Shown here: in pieces, positions 7,987 through 16,640 of the stretch | How positions within the stretch are numbered: the first letter of the stretch is position 1 | Layout of the letters: each line of letters begins with the position of its first letter | Assembly: GCF_031344055.1 (NCBI RefSeq) | Contig: NZ_JADBEN010000003.1 | Strand: one strand, 5' to 3' | Length of the DNA: 64,000 nucleotides | DNA from: Methylobacillus flagellatus_A | GTDB taxonomy: Bacteria > Pseudomonadota > Gammaproteobacteria > Burkholderiales > Methylophilaceae | Position numbers and translations under genes: made by a program | The notes under the pieces: generated by a model | What the model was told of the DNA's origin: nothing | Seen by the model: only the letters and a program-made list of their open reading frames with translations | Databases searched by the model: none

Positions 7987-9939
7987 ATGTATGAACAAGT
8001 TTCCCACTCGTTGCTGAACGATATCCTGATCGGCCTCGACCCCAAGGTAGGGTGTGAAGACCTCAAGCACTTCTACATCCGCCTGGGCGCCAATTTCTAC
8101 GCTATCCATTCCTTGTTCCACCAGCTCTATGGCGACCGGCGCGATTTCCGCCTGCAAATGCACAAGCTGGTGGCCGTCATGGCGAAGCAATACGTCAACC
8201 GTCCCCAGGAATTCCGCCAGCGCGACCTGGCGCGCGAGAAGGATCATGACTGGTTCCTGAGCCAGAAACTCGCGGGCTACGCCCTCTATTGCCAGGAATA
8301 CGCGCACAGCCTGAAAGGCATGCACGAGAAACTGGATTATCTGCAGGAACTGGGCATCAACCTGGTTCATATCATGCCCATCCTCGACGGTCCCAAGGGA
8401 CGTAATGATGGTGGCTATGCCGTACGCGATTTCCGCAAGATCGACGAGAAATACGGCACGCTGGACGACCTTGACACCCTGAGCGCCGACATGCGCAGCC
8501 GCGACATGCTGCTGGTGCTCGACGTCGTGGTGAACCATACCTCTGATGAACACGAATGGGCGCTGAAAGCGCAGAAAGGCAACAAGAAATACCAAGAGTA
8601 CTACTACACCTATTCGGACCGGAAAATTCCCGACCTCTTCGAGCAGACCATGCCCGAGGTGTTTCCCGAAACCGCACCGGGCAATTTCACCTGGAACGAC
8701 AAGATGGGCCGCTGGGTGATGACGGTGTTCAACAATTTCCAGTGGGACCTCAACTACAAGAACCCCGCCGTCTTCATCGAGATGATCGACATCATCCTGT
8801 TCTGGGCCAACCATGGCGCGGATGTGGTGCGCCTCGACGCCGTGGCCTTCCTCTGGAAGAAGATCGGCAGCGCCAGTCAGAACGAGCGCGAGGCGCACCT
8901 TATCCTGCAGCTCATGAAGGACTGCTGCCAGGTCACGGCGCCGGGCACCTTGTTCATCGCCGAGGCCATTGTCGCCCCGCTGGAGATCATCAAGTATTTC
9001 GGCGAGGATGCGGTCAACGCCAAGGAATGCGAGATCGCCTACAACGCGACCTATATGGCGTTGTTGTGGGAAGCCGTCGCCACCAAGAAGACCTTGCTGC
9101 TCAACCGCGGGCTGCGCAGCCTGCCCACCAAGCTCGACAGCGCCACCTGGCTCAACTATGTGCGCTGCCATGACGACATCGGCCTGGGGTTCGACGATAA
9201 CGACATCCGCGCCTCGGGCTACGATCCGCAAGCGCACCGCCGCTTCCTGGTCGATTACTATACCGGCGCCTACCCGGGCTCCACGGCCACCGGCGTCGCC
9301 TTCGGCGTCAACCCCAAGACCGGCGACGCGCGCATCTCGGGCTCGCTGGCCTCGCTGGCAGGGCTGGAAACCGCATTGCTGCAGAATGACGAGCATGCCA
9401 TTGACGCCAGTATCCGTACCATCATCCTGCTGCATAGCTTGATCGCCTCGTTTGGCGGCATTCCCTTGCTCTACTACGGGGACTCGATCGGCACCCTCAA
9501 CGACAATACCTACCTGGACGACGAGAACAAGCACCACGACAGCCGCTGGGTGCATCGCCCCGCCCTGGACTGGAACAAGGCGGCGCGCCGCCATGAGCCG
9601 GGTACGGTGGAAAACCGCATCTTTACCGCCATCCAGAGAATACTGGCCGTGCGCAAGCAAATTCCCGCTTTTGCCGACCTCAACAACCGCGAGATATTCG
9701 AGATCAGCAACCCGCACCTGTTCACTTTCCTGCGCTTCACATCGCGCGGCTTGCACTCGCGCGTGCTCGTGACCGTCAATTTCGACGTCTCGCCGCAAAC
9801 CATGAACCTCAGGGAGCTCGAGGCGGTCAACCTGTTCGAGCGCCGCGAGGCCAAGGATCTCTATAGCGGGAAATCCCTCTCCACCAGGAGCGGCACCTTG
9901 GAAATCCCGCCGCTCGGCTTTTATTGGCTACAGCTCTAA
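7987..9939 (+). CDS. ams: Amylosucrase (GH13)
   Basis: A 650-residue GH13 enzyme transferring glucose from sucrose onto alpha-1,4-glucan, or hydrolysing sucrose. The (beta/alpha)8 barrel signatures are present in order: LDVVVNHTSDEH, DVVRLDAVAFLWKK with the nucleophile Asp, FIAEAIVAP with the acid/base Glu, and RCHDDIGLGF with the transition-state Asp. The helical N-terminal domain typical of amylosucrases is present (residues 1-90). Length is close to the family's 630-650. It follows the synthase gene by 31 bases in the same operon, linking sucrose to glycogen. Confidence 0.93.
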   Translation: MYEQVSHSLLNDILIGLDPKVGCEDLKHFYIRLGANFYAIHSLFHQLYGDRRDFRLQMHKLVAVMAKQYVNRPQEFRQRDLAREKDHDWFLSQKLAGYALYCQEYAHSLKGMHEKLDYLQELGINLVHIMPILDGPKGRNDGGYAVRDFRKIDEKYGTLDDLDTLSADMRSRDMLLVLDVVVNHTSDEHEWALKAQKGNKKYQEYYYTYSDRKIPDLFEQTMPEVFPETAPGNFTWNDKMGRWVMTVFNNFQWDLNYKNPAVFIEMIDIILFWANHGADVVRLDAVAFLWKKIGSASQNEREAHLILQLMKDCCQVTAPGTLFIAEAIVAPLEIIKYFGEDAVNAKECEIAYNATYMALLWEAVATKKTLLLNRGLRSLPTKLDSATWLNYVRCHDDIGLGFDDNDIRASGYDPQAHRRFLVDYYTGAYPGSTATGVAFGVNPKTGDARISGSLASLAGLETALLQNDEHAIDASIRTIILLHSLIASFGGIPLLYYGDSIGTLNDNTYLDDENKHHDSRWVHRPALDWNKAARRHEPGTVENRIFTAIQRILAVRKQIPAFADLNNREIFEISNPHLFTFLRFTSRGLHSRVLVTVNFDVSPQTMNLRELEAVNLFERREAKDLYSGKSLSTRSGTLEIPPLGFYWLQL

Positions 9940-9956
9940 CCCAGAAAAGGAAACCC

Positions 9957-10778
9957 ATGCCATCATTCCTCGCTTCCCTAGGCGTTCCCGAGAACATCAT
10001 CCCGCTGATCCTGTCCGGCCTGCGCATCCTGTTCATCGTCCTTGCAGCCATCATCCTCGTGCAGCTATGCAACAAGGCGATCCGCCTGCTCAAGGGCAGA
10101 TTGCGCGCGCATGCTCAGCAGAACCTGGAGGAGCTCAAGCGCATCGAGACCCTGGGACGCGTCATCAGCTACATCGCTTCCACCGTGATCGGCAGCATTG
10201 CCGTGATCGAGGTCCTGCACGAGTTCGGCATCTCGCTCGCGCCGGTGCTCGCCGCTGCCGGTGTCGTCGGCGTGGCCGTCGGCTTCGGCTCGCAGAGCCT
10301 GGTCAAGGATTACTTCAACGGCCTGGTCATGCTGCTGGAAAACCAGATCCGCCAGGGCGACTCGATCGAGGCTGCGGGAAAGAGCGGCACCGTGGAAGAG
10401 GTCACCCTGCGCCACATCCGACTGCGCGACTACGAAGGCACCGTGCACTTCATCCCCAACAGCGTCATCACCACCGTGAGCAACATGAGCCGCGGCTTTG
10501 CCTATGCCGTGATCGACATCAAGGTGCCGATCGCCAGCGATTTCAGCCGCATCCTGCAGACCATGCGTGAAATCGGCAAGCAATTGCGTGCGGAAGAAGC
10601 CTACCAGAACAAGATTGAAGGCGACCTCGAAGTGGCCGGGGTCGACCAGATGGACCACGAAACCGCCGTGCTGCGCGCCCGCTTCCAGGTCAGGCCATCG
10701 GAAAAGAGCAGCGTGCGCAGGGAATTCATCTACCGCTTGAAACAGGCACTGGACACACCGGTGCAAGAAGCCAGCTGA
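9957..10778 (+). CDS. MscS-family small-conductance mechanosensitive channel
   Basis: A 273-residue inner-membrane channel. It has two N-terminal membrane helices, then the Gly/Ala-rich pore helix (APVLAAAGVVGVAVGFGSQ) followed by LVKDYFNGLVMLLE, the MscS signature. A soluble beta/alpha domain with GTVEEVTLRHIRLRDYEG follows. The ATG at 9957 is chosen because AAAAGGA precedes it; an upstream in-frame start at 9924 overlaps ams. It is the fourth gene of the sucrose operon, which fits a role in releasing solute on hypo-osmotic shock after sucrose has built up. Confidence 0.9.
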   Translation: MPSFLASLGVPENIIPLILSGLRILFIVLAAIILVQLCNKAIRLLKGRLRAHAQQNLEELKRIETLGRVISYIASTVIGSIAVIEVLHEFGISLAPVLAAAGVVGVAVGFGSQSLVKDYFNGLVMLLENQIRQGDSIEAAGKSGTVEEVTLRHIRLRDYEGTVHFIPNSVITTVSNMSRGFAYAVIDIKVPIASDFSRILQTMREIGKQLRAEEAYQNKIEGDLEVAGVDQMDHETAVLRARFQVRPSEKSSVRREFIYRLKQALDTPVQEAS

Positions 10779-10909
10779 CACGCGCTTTCCGCCGGGATAT
10801 GCAGCCTTGCTGACAGGGCAAGCAAGATTGCAACGCTAGGGAATGCAATAACCTTCTGGCTACCCGGCTTTCAGTAGTAGAATCCCGTTTTTGTTTCCAA
10901 AACACCATC

Positions 10910-11410
10910 ATGGGCTTCGAACAACTCGCAGAACTGAAAAAACAACTGGCAGCCAAGGCCAAGGCGGAACGTCCAGCCAAGCCCCAGGCAAAGCCAAGGA
11001 CCGCCGCGCCGCGCAAGCCGGAGAACCCGGTCGACCCCGTGGTGCTCAGCATAGGCAGGCTGCAAAGGCACTTTCCCAAGACATTCCCCAAGAACCCCGC
11101 GCCCAAGTTGCCGCTCAAGATCGGCATCCACCAGGAACTGTTGGCGAAAGCCAAGGAAATCGGCCTGGAGGAAGCCGCAATCACGGATGCGGTGAAGACC
11201 TGGTGCCGCGGCACGCGCTATTGGGCCAGCATCGTCGAGGGCGCGCCTCGCGTCGACCTCGAAGGCAACCCGGCAGGAGAGGTCACGGCACGCGATGCCG
11301 CACAGGCACGCTCCCTGGAAGCGCGACGCAAACAGCCGCGCAAGCCCAAGCCGGAAGCAGCGCCCGCCGCCACTCCTTCCGAAGAGAATCCTGCAGAACC
11401 GGCCGCCTGA
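10910..11410 (+). CDS. ProQ/FinO-domain RNA-binding protein
   Basis: A 166-residue basic protein. Residues 1-45 are a Lys/Ala/Pro-rich arm, about 46-110 are a ProQ/FinO RNA-chaperone domain (RHFPKTFP, PLKIGIHQELLAKA, CRGTRYWASIVEGAPRVDL), and the tail is again Lys/Pro/Ala-rich. Such proteins bind structured RNAs and 3' terminators of mRNAs. No Shine-Dalgarno sequence is obvious before the ATG. It is a single gene between MscS and a Nudix gene; its relation to either is unclear. Confidence 0.88.
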   Translation: MGFEQLAELKKQLAAKAKAERPAKPQAKPRTAAPRKPENPVDPVVLSIGRLQRHFPKTFPKNPAPKLPLKIGIHQELLAKAKEIGLEEAAITDAVKTWCRGTRYWASIVEGAPRVDLEGNPAGEVTARDAAQARSLEARRKQPRKPKPEAAPAATPSEENPAEPAA

Positions 11411-11472
11411 CGCATCCTGGTGAGACCCGCCGACCTGCATGACGTCCCTGCCAATCCATCCCCGTCGCGTTG

Positions 11473-11904
11473 ATGCCTTACCCGGTTCCCGCCGCCATCG
11501 CCGTCGTCGTCCATGATCGCCAGGTATTGCTGGTAAGGCGCGCCAACCCGCCTGATGCGGGCTATTGGGGATTTCCGGGCGGCAAGATCAACATCGGCGA
11601 AGGCATCGAGCAGGCCGCCACCCGCGAGCTTCTCGAGGAAACCGGCATCGAGGGCAAGGCGATCAGCGTCCTGACGGCGCTGGACGCATTCTCCGGCGAT
11701 GCTCGGCCTTCTAACCAGCAGCATTTCATCTTGATCGCGGTGCTATGCCGGTGGATTTCAGGCACGCCGGTTCCCGCCGACGATGCCCTGGAGACAGGGT
11801 GGTTCTCGCTCGACGCGCTCCATGACACCAATTTGCTGTTGAGCAAGGATGTGGCCGAGGTCGCCCGCCTGGGCATATCGCACATGGCTGCTGACGGATG
11901 TTAG
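11473..11904 (+). CDS. Nudix hydrolase
   Basis: A 143-residue Nudix protein with an intact Nudix box (GGKINIGEGIEQAATREL then LEETGI, about residues 34-57) including the REXXEE metal-binding Glu residues. The preceding beta strands read VPAAIAVVVHDRQVLLVRRANPP, typical of ADP-ribose-pyrophosphatase-like members. The exact nucleotide substrate cannot be read from sequence. A TTG one codon upstream could also start translation; there is no strong ribosome-binding site. The next gene begins 19 bases after its stop and encodes a molybdopterin nucleotidyltransferase, so a cofactor-related role is possible. Confidence 0.88.
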   Translation: MPYPVPAAIAVVVHDRQVLLVRRANPPDAGYWGFPGGKINIGEGIEQAATRELLEETGIEGKAISVLTALDAFSGDARPSNQQHFILIAVLCRWISGTPVPADDALETGWFSLDALHDTNLLLSKDVAEVARLGISHMAADGC

Positions 11905-11923
11905 CGCGGATATTGGACAAGAC

Positions 11924-12520
11924 ATGAACGTTACCGGCATCCTGCTCGCGGCCGGCCACTCCCGTCGTTTCACCCATGGCAACAAGCTGCTTTACCCGTT
12001 ACAGCCGGGACAGCCGACCGCAATCGTCTCCGCGCAACACCTGCTTGCGGCCTTGCCTCACAGTCTGGCCGTGGTCAGGCCCGAGACTCCCGATCTCGCC
12101 ACATTGCTTTCAGGCATCGGCATGGAAGTCCTCCTCTGCCAGCCCGAGCAGCAGGAAATGGCCGACAGCCTGGCTGCCGCCGTGCGGCATGTCCTTTTAC
12201 GGCCCGCGCCTCCGGATGCCGTCGTGGTAGCGCTGGCGGATATGCCGTTCATCCGCCCGGAGACTATTGCCGCCGTCGCCGGGCAGCTCGCGGCAGGCGC
12301 ACATATCGCCGCGCCTGCGTACCAAGGGGTACGCGGACACCCGGTAGGCTTCGGCAGGCATTTTTTTACCGAGCTGGCGAGCTTGACCGGCGACGAGGGC
12401 GCACGCTCGGTGCTGCGCCGCCATGCAAAAGAAATTCGGCTACTGGAATGCGATGACCCGGGCATCCTGAAGGACTTCGACACCTGGGAGGAACTGCAGC
12501 GCTTATTGCCGCAACCCTGA
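11924..12520 (+). CDS. mocA: MocA/MobA-like molybdenum cofactor nucleotidyltransferase
   Basis: A 198-residue NTP-transferase-fold protein. The N-terminal signature GILLAAGHSRRF...NKLLYPL is the nucleotide-binding loop of MocA/MobA enzymes, and VVVALADMPFI near residue 105 is the metal-binding Asp region. MocA makes the cytidine dinucleotide form of molybdopterin used by xanthine-dehydrogenase-family enzymes. The convergent neighbours xdhC-iorB-iorA are exactly such an enzyme system, supporting MocA over MobA. The ATG at 11924 starts the fold; the longer upstream frame lies inside the Nudix gene. Confidence 0.85.
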   Translation: MNVTGILLAAGHSRRFTHGNKLLYPLQPGQPTAIVSAQHLLAALPHSLAVVRPETPDLATLLSGIGMEVLLCQPEQQEMADSLAAAVRHVLLRPAPPDAVVVALADMPFIRPETIAAVAGQLAAGAHIAAPAYQGVRGHPVGFGRHFFTELASLTGDEGARSVLRRHAKEIRLLECDDPGILKDFDTWEELQRLLPQP

Positions 12521-12573
12521 CCGGGCAAGCCTGCAGGAAGAAAGCAAAAGCAATGTAGCGGCTTGCGCTTATT

Positions 12574-12695
12574 AGAGCGGCTGACAAAACTTAGCGAAGC
12601 GGTCCTGGCAAGGCGTTCCGCTTCAGGTAGTACAAGAAGCAGTATGGCAAGACAGGGCAACGACGCCAGGAAAGTTTTGTTCGCCTCTCCGCTCT
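12574..12695 (+). repeat. Interspersed palindromic repeat, copy b
   Basis: A 122-bp element between the convergent mocA and xdhC genes. The ends AGAGCGGCTGACAAAACTT and AAAGTTTTGTTCGCCTCT form terminal inverted repeats, and the inner TCCTGGC (12603) and GCCAGGA (12664) form a second pair. The middle contains GTAGTACAAGAAGCAGTA and GGCAAGACAGGGCAACGAC. It is near-identical in plan to the reverse complement of copy e at 33609. Its right edge touches the xdhC stop codon. Confidence 0.75.
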
Positions 12696-13699
12696 TAACT
12701 GGCGCAAGCGCTGCCTGCCGACAGCGCATTTGCAATCGACTGGCTGGTGATCGCCGCCGCACGCTGCTGCGAGCGGATCTGGATGATCTCGGCCAGGATC
12801 GCGACCGCGATTTCCGCAGGGGTGCGGCTGCCGATAGGCAGGCCTACCGGGCCGTGCAAGCGGCCGATTTCCTCCTCGTTGAGGTCGAACATGCGCATGC
12901 GCTCGCGGCGCTTATCCTGGTTGAGCCTGGAGCCGAGCGCGCCGACGTAGAAGGCTTCCGAGCGCAATGCCTCCAGCAAGGCCATGTCGTCGAGCTTGGG
13001 GTCGTGCGTCACCGCCACGATCGCGGTATAGGCGTCAGGCGCAATCTCCAGCACCACGTCATCGGGCATGCCTTCGCACCATTGCACGCCATCGACCTGC
13101 CATTGCGCGCGGATTTCCTCGCGCGGGTCGCACAACAGCACATTGAATTCCAGCGCCTGCGCCATGCTCGCGAGCATGGCGCCCAGCTGGTTGGCGCCGA
13201 TGACGAGCAAGCGCCATTGCGGCCCGAAATAATGGTGGAACCAGCCATCCTCCAGGCAAGCCACGGCGCCCGGCATGGCCTCGCCAAGCATGACTTCATT
13301 GGTGCCGAGCCGGACGGAGCGGCGCAGCAATCTGCGTTGCCGCAGGCTGTCCAAGACCGGCAGCAAAACACTGGTGTCCGTCACCTGCTCGACGAAAATC
13401 TGCAGACGGCCGCCGCAAGGGATGCCATACCGCTGCGCCTCGTCGCGGCTGACGCCGTATTCGAGCAAGCCATTCACCTCCGGCAGGCGGCCGTGGCGCG
13501 CCCGGTCGATCAGCTCGTCCTCGATGCAGCCGCCGGAAACGGAGCCCAGCAACTGTCCGTCGTCACGCAATGCCAGCATGGCGCCCGGCAGGCGCGGCGA
13601 CGAGCCCCAGGTGCGCACCACGGTGCACAGGTGCACGCGATGGCCTGCCTGCAACCAGGCGATGGCGTGTTCCAGCACTTCCTGCTCAGGGACATGCAT
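12695..13699 (-). CDS. xdhC: XdhC/CoxI-family molybdenum hydroxylase maturation factor
   Basis: A 334-residue protein of the XdhC/CoxI family that binds molybdenum cofactor, promotes its sulfuration and delivers it to xanthine-dehydrogenase-type enzymes. The N-terminal domain has TVVRTWGSSPRLPGAMLAL and VSGGCIEDELI; the C-terminal half is a Rossmann domain (LLVIGANQLGAML, GALGSRLNQDKRRERM). It starts 4 bases after the iorB stop, so it is the last gene of the iorA-iorB-xdhC operon. It supplies the maturation step for the enzyme encoded upstream. Confidence 0.9.
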   Translation of the reverse strand: MHVPEQEVLEHAIAWLQAGHRVHLCTVVRTWGSSPRLPGAMLALRDDGQLLGSVSGGCIEDELIDRARHGRLPEVNGLLEYGVSRDEAQRYGIPCGGRLQIFVEQVTDTSVLLPVLDSLRQRRLLRRSVRLGTNEVMLGEAMPGAVACLEDGWFHHYFGPQWRLLVIGANQLGAMLASMAQALEFNVLLCDPREEIRAQWQVDGVQWCEGMPDDVVLEIAPDAYTAIVAVTHDPKLDDMALLEALRSEAFYVGALGSRLNQDKRRERMRMFDLNEEEIGRLHGPVGLPIGSRTPAEIAVAILAEIIQIRSQQRAAAITSQSIANALSAGSACAS

Positions 13700-13703
13700 G
13701 AGC

Positions 13704-16004
13704 TTATGCCTTCAACTGGTCGCGGATCGGCAACGTGCGGATGCGCTTGCCCGTAGCGGCAAAAATGGCGTTGCAGATCGCAGGAGCGATCGTCGGCGTC
13801 ACAGGCTCGCCGATGCCGCCCAGCGGCACATCCAGCTTGTGCTCGACCAGATGCACGCGAATCTCGCGCGGCGCCTCTTCTATACGCATCACCTGGTACT
13901 CATGGAAATTGCTCTGCTGGGCAACGCCGTTCTTGAAGCTGATCTCTCCCGTGAGCGTCAGGCTGGCGCCCATGATGCACGCTCCCTCCGCCTGCGAGCG
14001 GATACGGTCCGGGTTGACCTGCGGACCGCAATCCACGGCGATGTCCACGCGCGGAATGCTGATCTCGCCGTCATCGCCCACCACGACCTCGACCACGGCG
14101 GCAACATAGGTGACGAAGCTGTAGCAGAACGCCAAGCCCAGGCCGTGACCCTTGGGCAGCTTGCGTCCCCAGCCGGCCTTCTGCGTGGCCAGCTCCACCA
14201 CGTGGCGCATGCGCCCGGTATCCAGCGGGTAGCGCCCGGGCGACTCGCCGTAGTTCCAGCTATCGGAGATGCTGTCCGGGTCGACCTTGCGCGCGGGGCC
14301 GAGCAGGTCCAATAGGTAATCGCGGTGGTCGCGCTTGGCCTTGTGCGCCAGCTCGGCCACGAAGGACTGGGTGGCAAAGGCGTGCGGAATATTGGACACC
14401 GAGCGGAACCAGCCGATACGGGTATGCGCGGGCACTTCAGGACTCTCGACCCGCATGTTGGGGATGTTGAACGGCAGGTTCACCGCCCCCATGCCGAGCT
14501 CGAACGGCGCGCCGCCCTTGGCGTTCTCGACGAAGGTCGAGGCGATGGTGGGCGCCGTCGTGCGGTGCAGCCATGCTGTCGGCACGCCCTTGGCATCCAG
14601 TGCGGCCTCGATGCGCTCGAGCGAGACCGTATGGAAATAGTCGTGGTGCAGGTCGTCCTCGCGCGTCCAGGTGACCTTGACCGGCTTGCCGTCCATCGCC
14701 TGGGAAAGCAGGGCGGCTTCCACCACGAAATCCGGCTTGGATTTGCGGCCGAAACCGCCGCCGAGCAAGGTGACGTTGACGCGGACGTTTTCCGGCTTGA
14801 AGCCGAGATGGCCGGCCAAGGCGTTCACCGTCGCTTGCGGGTCCTGCACGCATGCCCAGGCCTCGCATTTGTCGTTGACGATGCGCACGGTCGCTGCCGG
14901 CGGCTCCATGGTGCTGTGGGCAATATGCGGCTGGTAATATTCGGCGGCAAAAATCTGCTTGGATTTTGCCAGCACGCCCGCGGCGTCGCCGTTGTTGCGC
15001 ACGGCCTTGGCTGGCTTGCGTGCGGCATCCTCCAGGGTTTTGCGGAAGGCGGGCGAGTCGTAAGCAGCATTCGCGCCGTGGTCCCAGTCGATCTTGAGCG
15101 CCTCGCGTCCCTTGATGGCAGCCCAGGTATTGCTCGCCAGCACCGCGATGCCGCCCAGGGGGTGGAACAATGGCGGCAGGCTGCTGCTTTGCAGCTCGAT
15201 GACCTTGGCAACGCCCGGCACCTTGAGCGCGGCGCTGGCATCGAAGGACTTCACCTTGCCGCCGAATACCGGTGGCCGCGCCACCACGGCATACAGCATG
15301 CCTTCCAGCCTGGTATCGATGCCGTAATGCGTGGTGCCGGTGACGATTTTCTGGCCATCGACATTGCGCGTGTTCTGTTTGCCGATGTAGCGGAACTCCG
15401 AAGCCGGCTTGAGCTTCAATTGCGCTTTCGCAGGCACGGGAATCTTGGCCGCTGCCGTCGCCAGCTCGCCGTAACCCAGCGTCTTGCCGCTAGGCTTGTG
15501 GATGACCTGATGCTGCCTTGCCTGCACTTCGCCGACAGGCACGCCCCAAGTGGCGGCAGCGGCGGCTTCCAGCATCATGCGGGCCGTTGCGCCGATGCGG
15601 CGCATAGGCTCGAAGTGGTGGCGCATGCTGCGCGAGCCGTCGGTGTTCTGATTGCCATACCGCGCCTCGTTGCCCTCGGCCTGCACCACGTTGACCCGCG
15701 CCCAGTCCGCCTCCAACTCGTCAGCCACCACCAAGGGCAGGCTGGTACGCACGCCCTGGCCCATTTCCGAGCGGTGCGCGACGATGTTGACGATGCCGTC
15801 CGTACCGATGGAGACGAATACCAGCACGTCCTCCTTGAGGCCGCCCGGCATGGCGTCGCCGCCGTATTTCTTGGGTTCTTCCACTGCGGCGCGCACCAGG
15901 CCGTTGACGCCGATCGTAAGGGCGAGGCCGGTCGCCAGGCCCATGCCCTTGAGCAGCCGCCGGCGGCTGAGGTCCGGTAGGTCCAATACCAGTTCCTGGC
16001 TCAT
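13704..16004 (-). CDS. iorB: Molybdenum hydroxylase large subunit (isoquinoline 1-oxidoreductase beta type)
   Basis: A 766-residue Moco-binding subunit of the xanthine-dehydrogenase family. The N-terminus has a twin-arginine signal (RRRLLKGMG, about residues 14-22, then a hydrophobic stretch), so the enzyme is exported folded to the periplasm. The molybdopterin-binding parts include GGGFGRK and a late GGIGEPVTPTIAPAICNA with the conserved catalytic Glu. It probably hydroxylates an N-heterocycle or oxidises an aldehyde; the substrate is not readable. The start at 16004 is chosen because AGGAGG precedes it and its ATG overlaps the iorA stop (ATGA). Confidence 0.9.
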   Translation of the reverse strand: MSQELVLDLPDLSRRRLLKGMGLATGLALTIGVNGLVRAAVEEPKKYGGDAMPGGLKEDVLVFVSIGTDGIVNIVAHRSEMGQGVRTSLPLVVADELEADWARVNVVQAEGNEARYGNQNTDGSRSMRHHFEPMRRIGATARMMLEAAAAATWGVPVGEVQARQHQVIHKPSGKTLGYGELATAAAKIPVPAKAQLKLKPASEFRYIGKQNTRNVDGQKIVTGTTHYGIDTRLEGMLYAVVARPPVFGGKVKSFDASAALKVPGVAKVIELQSSSLPPLFHPLGGIAVLASNTWAAIKGREALKIDWDHGANAAYDSPAFRKTLEDAARKPAKAVRNNGDAAGVLAKSKQIFAAEYYQPHIAHSTMEPPAATVRIVNDKCEAWACVQDPQATVNALAGHLGFKPENVRVNVTLLGGGFGRKSKPDFVVEAALLSQAMDGKPVKVTWTREDDLHHDYFHTVSLERIEAALDAKGVPTAWLHRTTAPTIASTFVENAKGGAPFELGMGAVNLPFNIPNMRVESPEVPAHTRIGWFRSVSNIPHAFATQSFVAELAHKAKRDHRDYLLDLLGPARKVDPDSISDSWNYGESPGRYPLDTGRMRHVVELATQKAGWGRKLPKGHGLGLAFCYSFVTYVAAVVEVVVGDDGEISIPRVDIAVDCGPQVNPDRIRSQAEGACIMGASLTLTGEISFKNGVAQQSNFHEYQVMRIEEAPREIRVHLVEHKLDVPLGGIGEPVTPTIAPAICNAIFAATGKRIRTLPIRDQLKA

Positions 16005-16462
16005 TTCGCACCCTCCTTGGCGGCAAGCTTGATCGCCTCGCGGATGCGCGGATAAGTGCCGCAGCGGCAGATATTGCCGCTCATGGCTTCGTCGATATCC
16101 TCGTCCGTGGGATTGGGCGTGGAACGCAGCAACGCGGTCGCCGACATGATCTGCCCGGCCTGGCAATAGCCGCACTGGGCGACGCCCAGTTCCAGCCAGG
16201 CCGCCTGCACCGCCTTGCCGACCTTGTCCTCGCCCACGGCCTCGACCGTCGTGATTTTCTTGCCGACCGCGGCCGACACCGGGGTGACGCAAGCCCTGAC
16301 GGGCTCGCTGTCCAGATGCACGGTGCATGCCCCGCACAACGCCATGCCGCAGCCGAACTTGGTCCCGGTCAACTGTGCGATATCGCGGATCGCCCACAGC
16401 AAGGGCATATCGTTCGGCACATCGAGCTGCTGGCTTTTGCCGTTGATGTCCAGCGTTACCAT
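16001..16462 (-). CDS. iorA: Molybdenum hydroxylase [2Fe-2S] subunit (isoquinoline 1-oxidoreductase alpha type)
   Basis: A 153-residue electron-transfer subunit. The plant-ferredoxin-type cluster is bound by FGCGMALCGACTVHLD (about residues 38-53) plus a Cys near 74. The second, helical [2Fe-2S] domain has CGYCQAGQIM and ICRCGTYPRI. It has no signal peptide of its own and presumably leaves the cell with the Tat-tagged large subunit. The ATG at 16462 follows AAAGGAATT. It is the first gene of the operon and is divergent from a LysR regulator across a palindrome-rich 178-bp region. Confidence 0.92.
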   Translation of the reverse strand: MVTLDINGKSQQLDVPNDMPLLWAIRDIAQLTGTKFGCGMALCGACTVHLDSEPVRACVTPVSAAVGKKITTVEAVGEDKVGKAVQAAWLELGVAQCGYCQAGQIMSATALLRSTPNPTDEDIDEAMSGNICRCGTYPRIREAIKLAAKEGAK

Positions 16463-16490
16463 GTGAATTCCTTTCTTTTTTTGCAAACCG

Positions 16491-16524
16491 GCAAACGCTA
16501 TATACAATTAAATATATCGTTTGC
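16491..16524. promoter_or_regulatory. Palindrome in the iorA / LysR divergent promoter region
   Basis: GCAAACG (16491-16497) and CGTTTGC (16518-16524) form a perfect outer inverted repeat, and the inner AT-rich arms are nearly complementary as well. A second smaller palindrome, ATTCCAT-TTT-ATGGAAT, lies at 16593-16609. Their position between divergent genes suggests binding sites for the adjacent LysR protein; this is inference. Confidence 0.5.
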
Positions 16525-16640
16525 TATCAATGGGATATGCCGAGTATGCGCAAATTCCCCTATTCTATAAATGGAAATATGCTCATTTTAGAATTCCATT
16601 TTATGGAATAATTAGGGCTGGACTTTCAACCGGAACCGTT

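Noticed and set aside
7942..9798. 618-codon open frame on the minus strand
   Set aside because: Antisense of the amylosucrase gene; no ribosome-binding site or domain.
14325..15980. 551-codon open frame on the plus strand
   Set aside because: Antisense shadow of iorB, whose Moco and Tat motifs are unmistakable.
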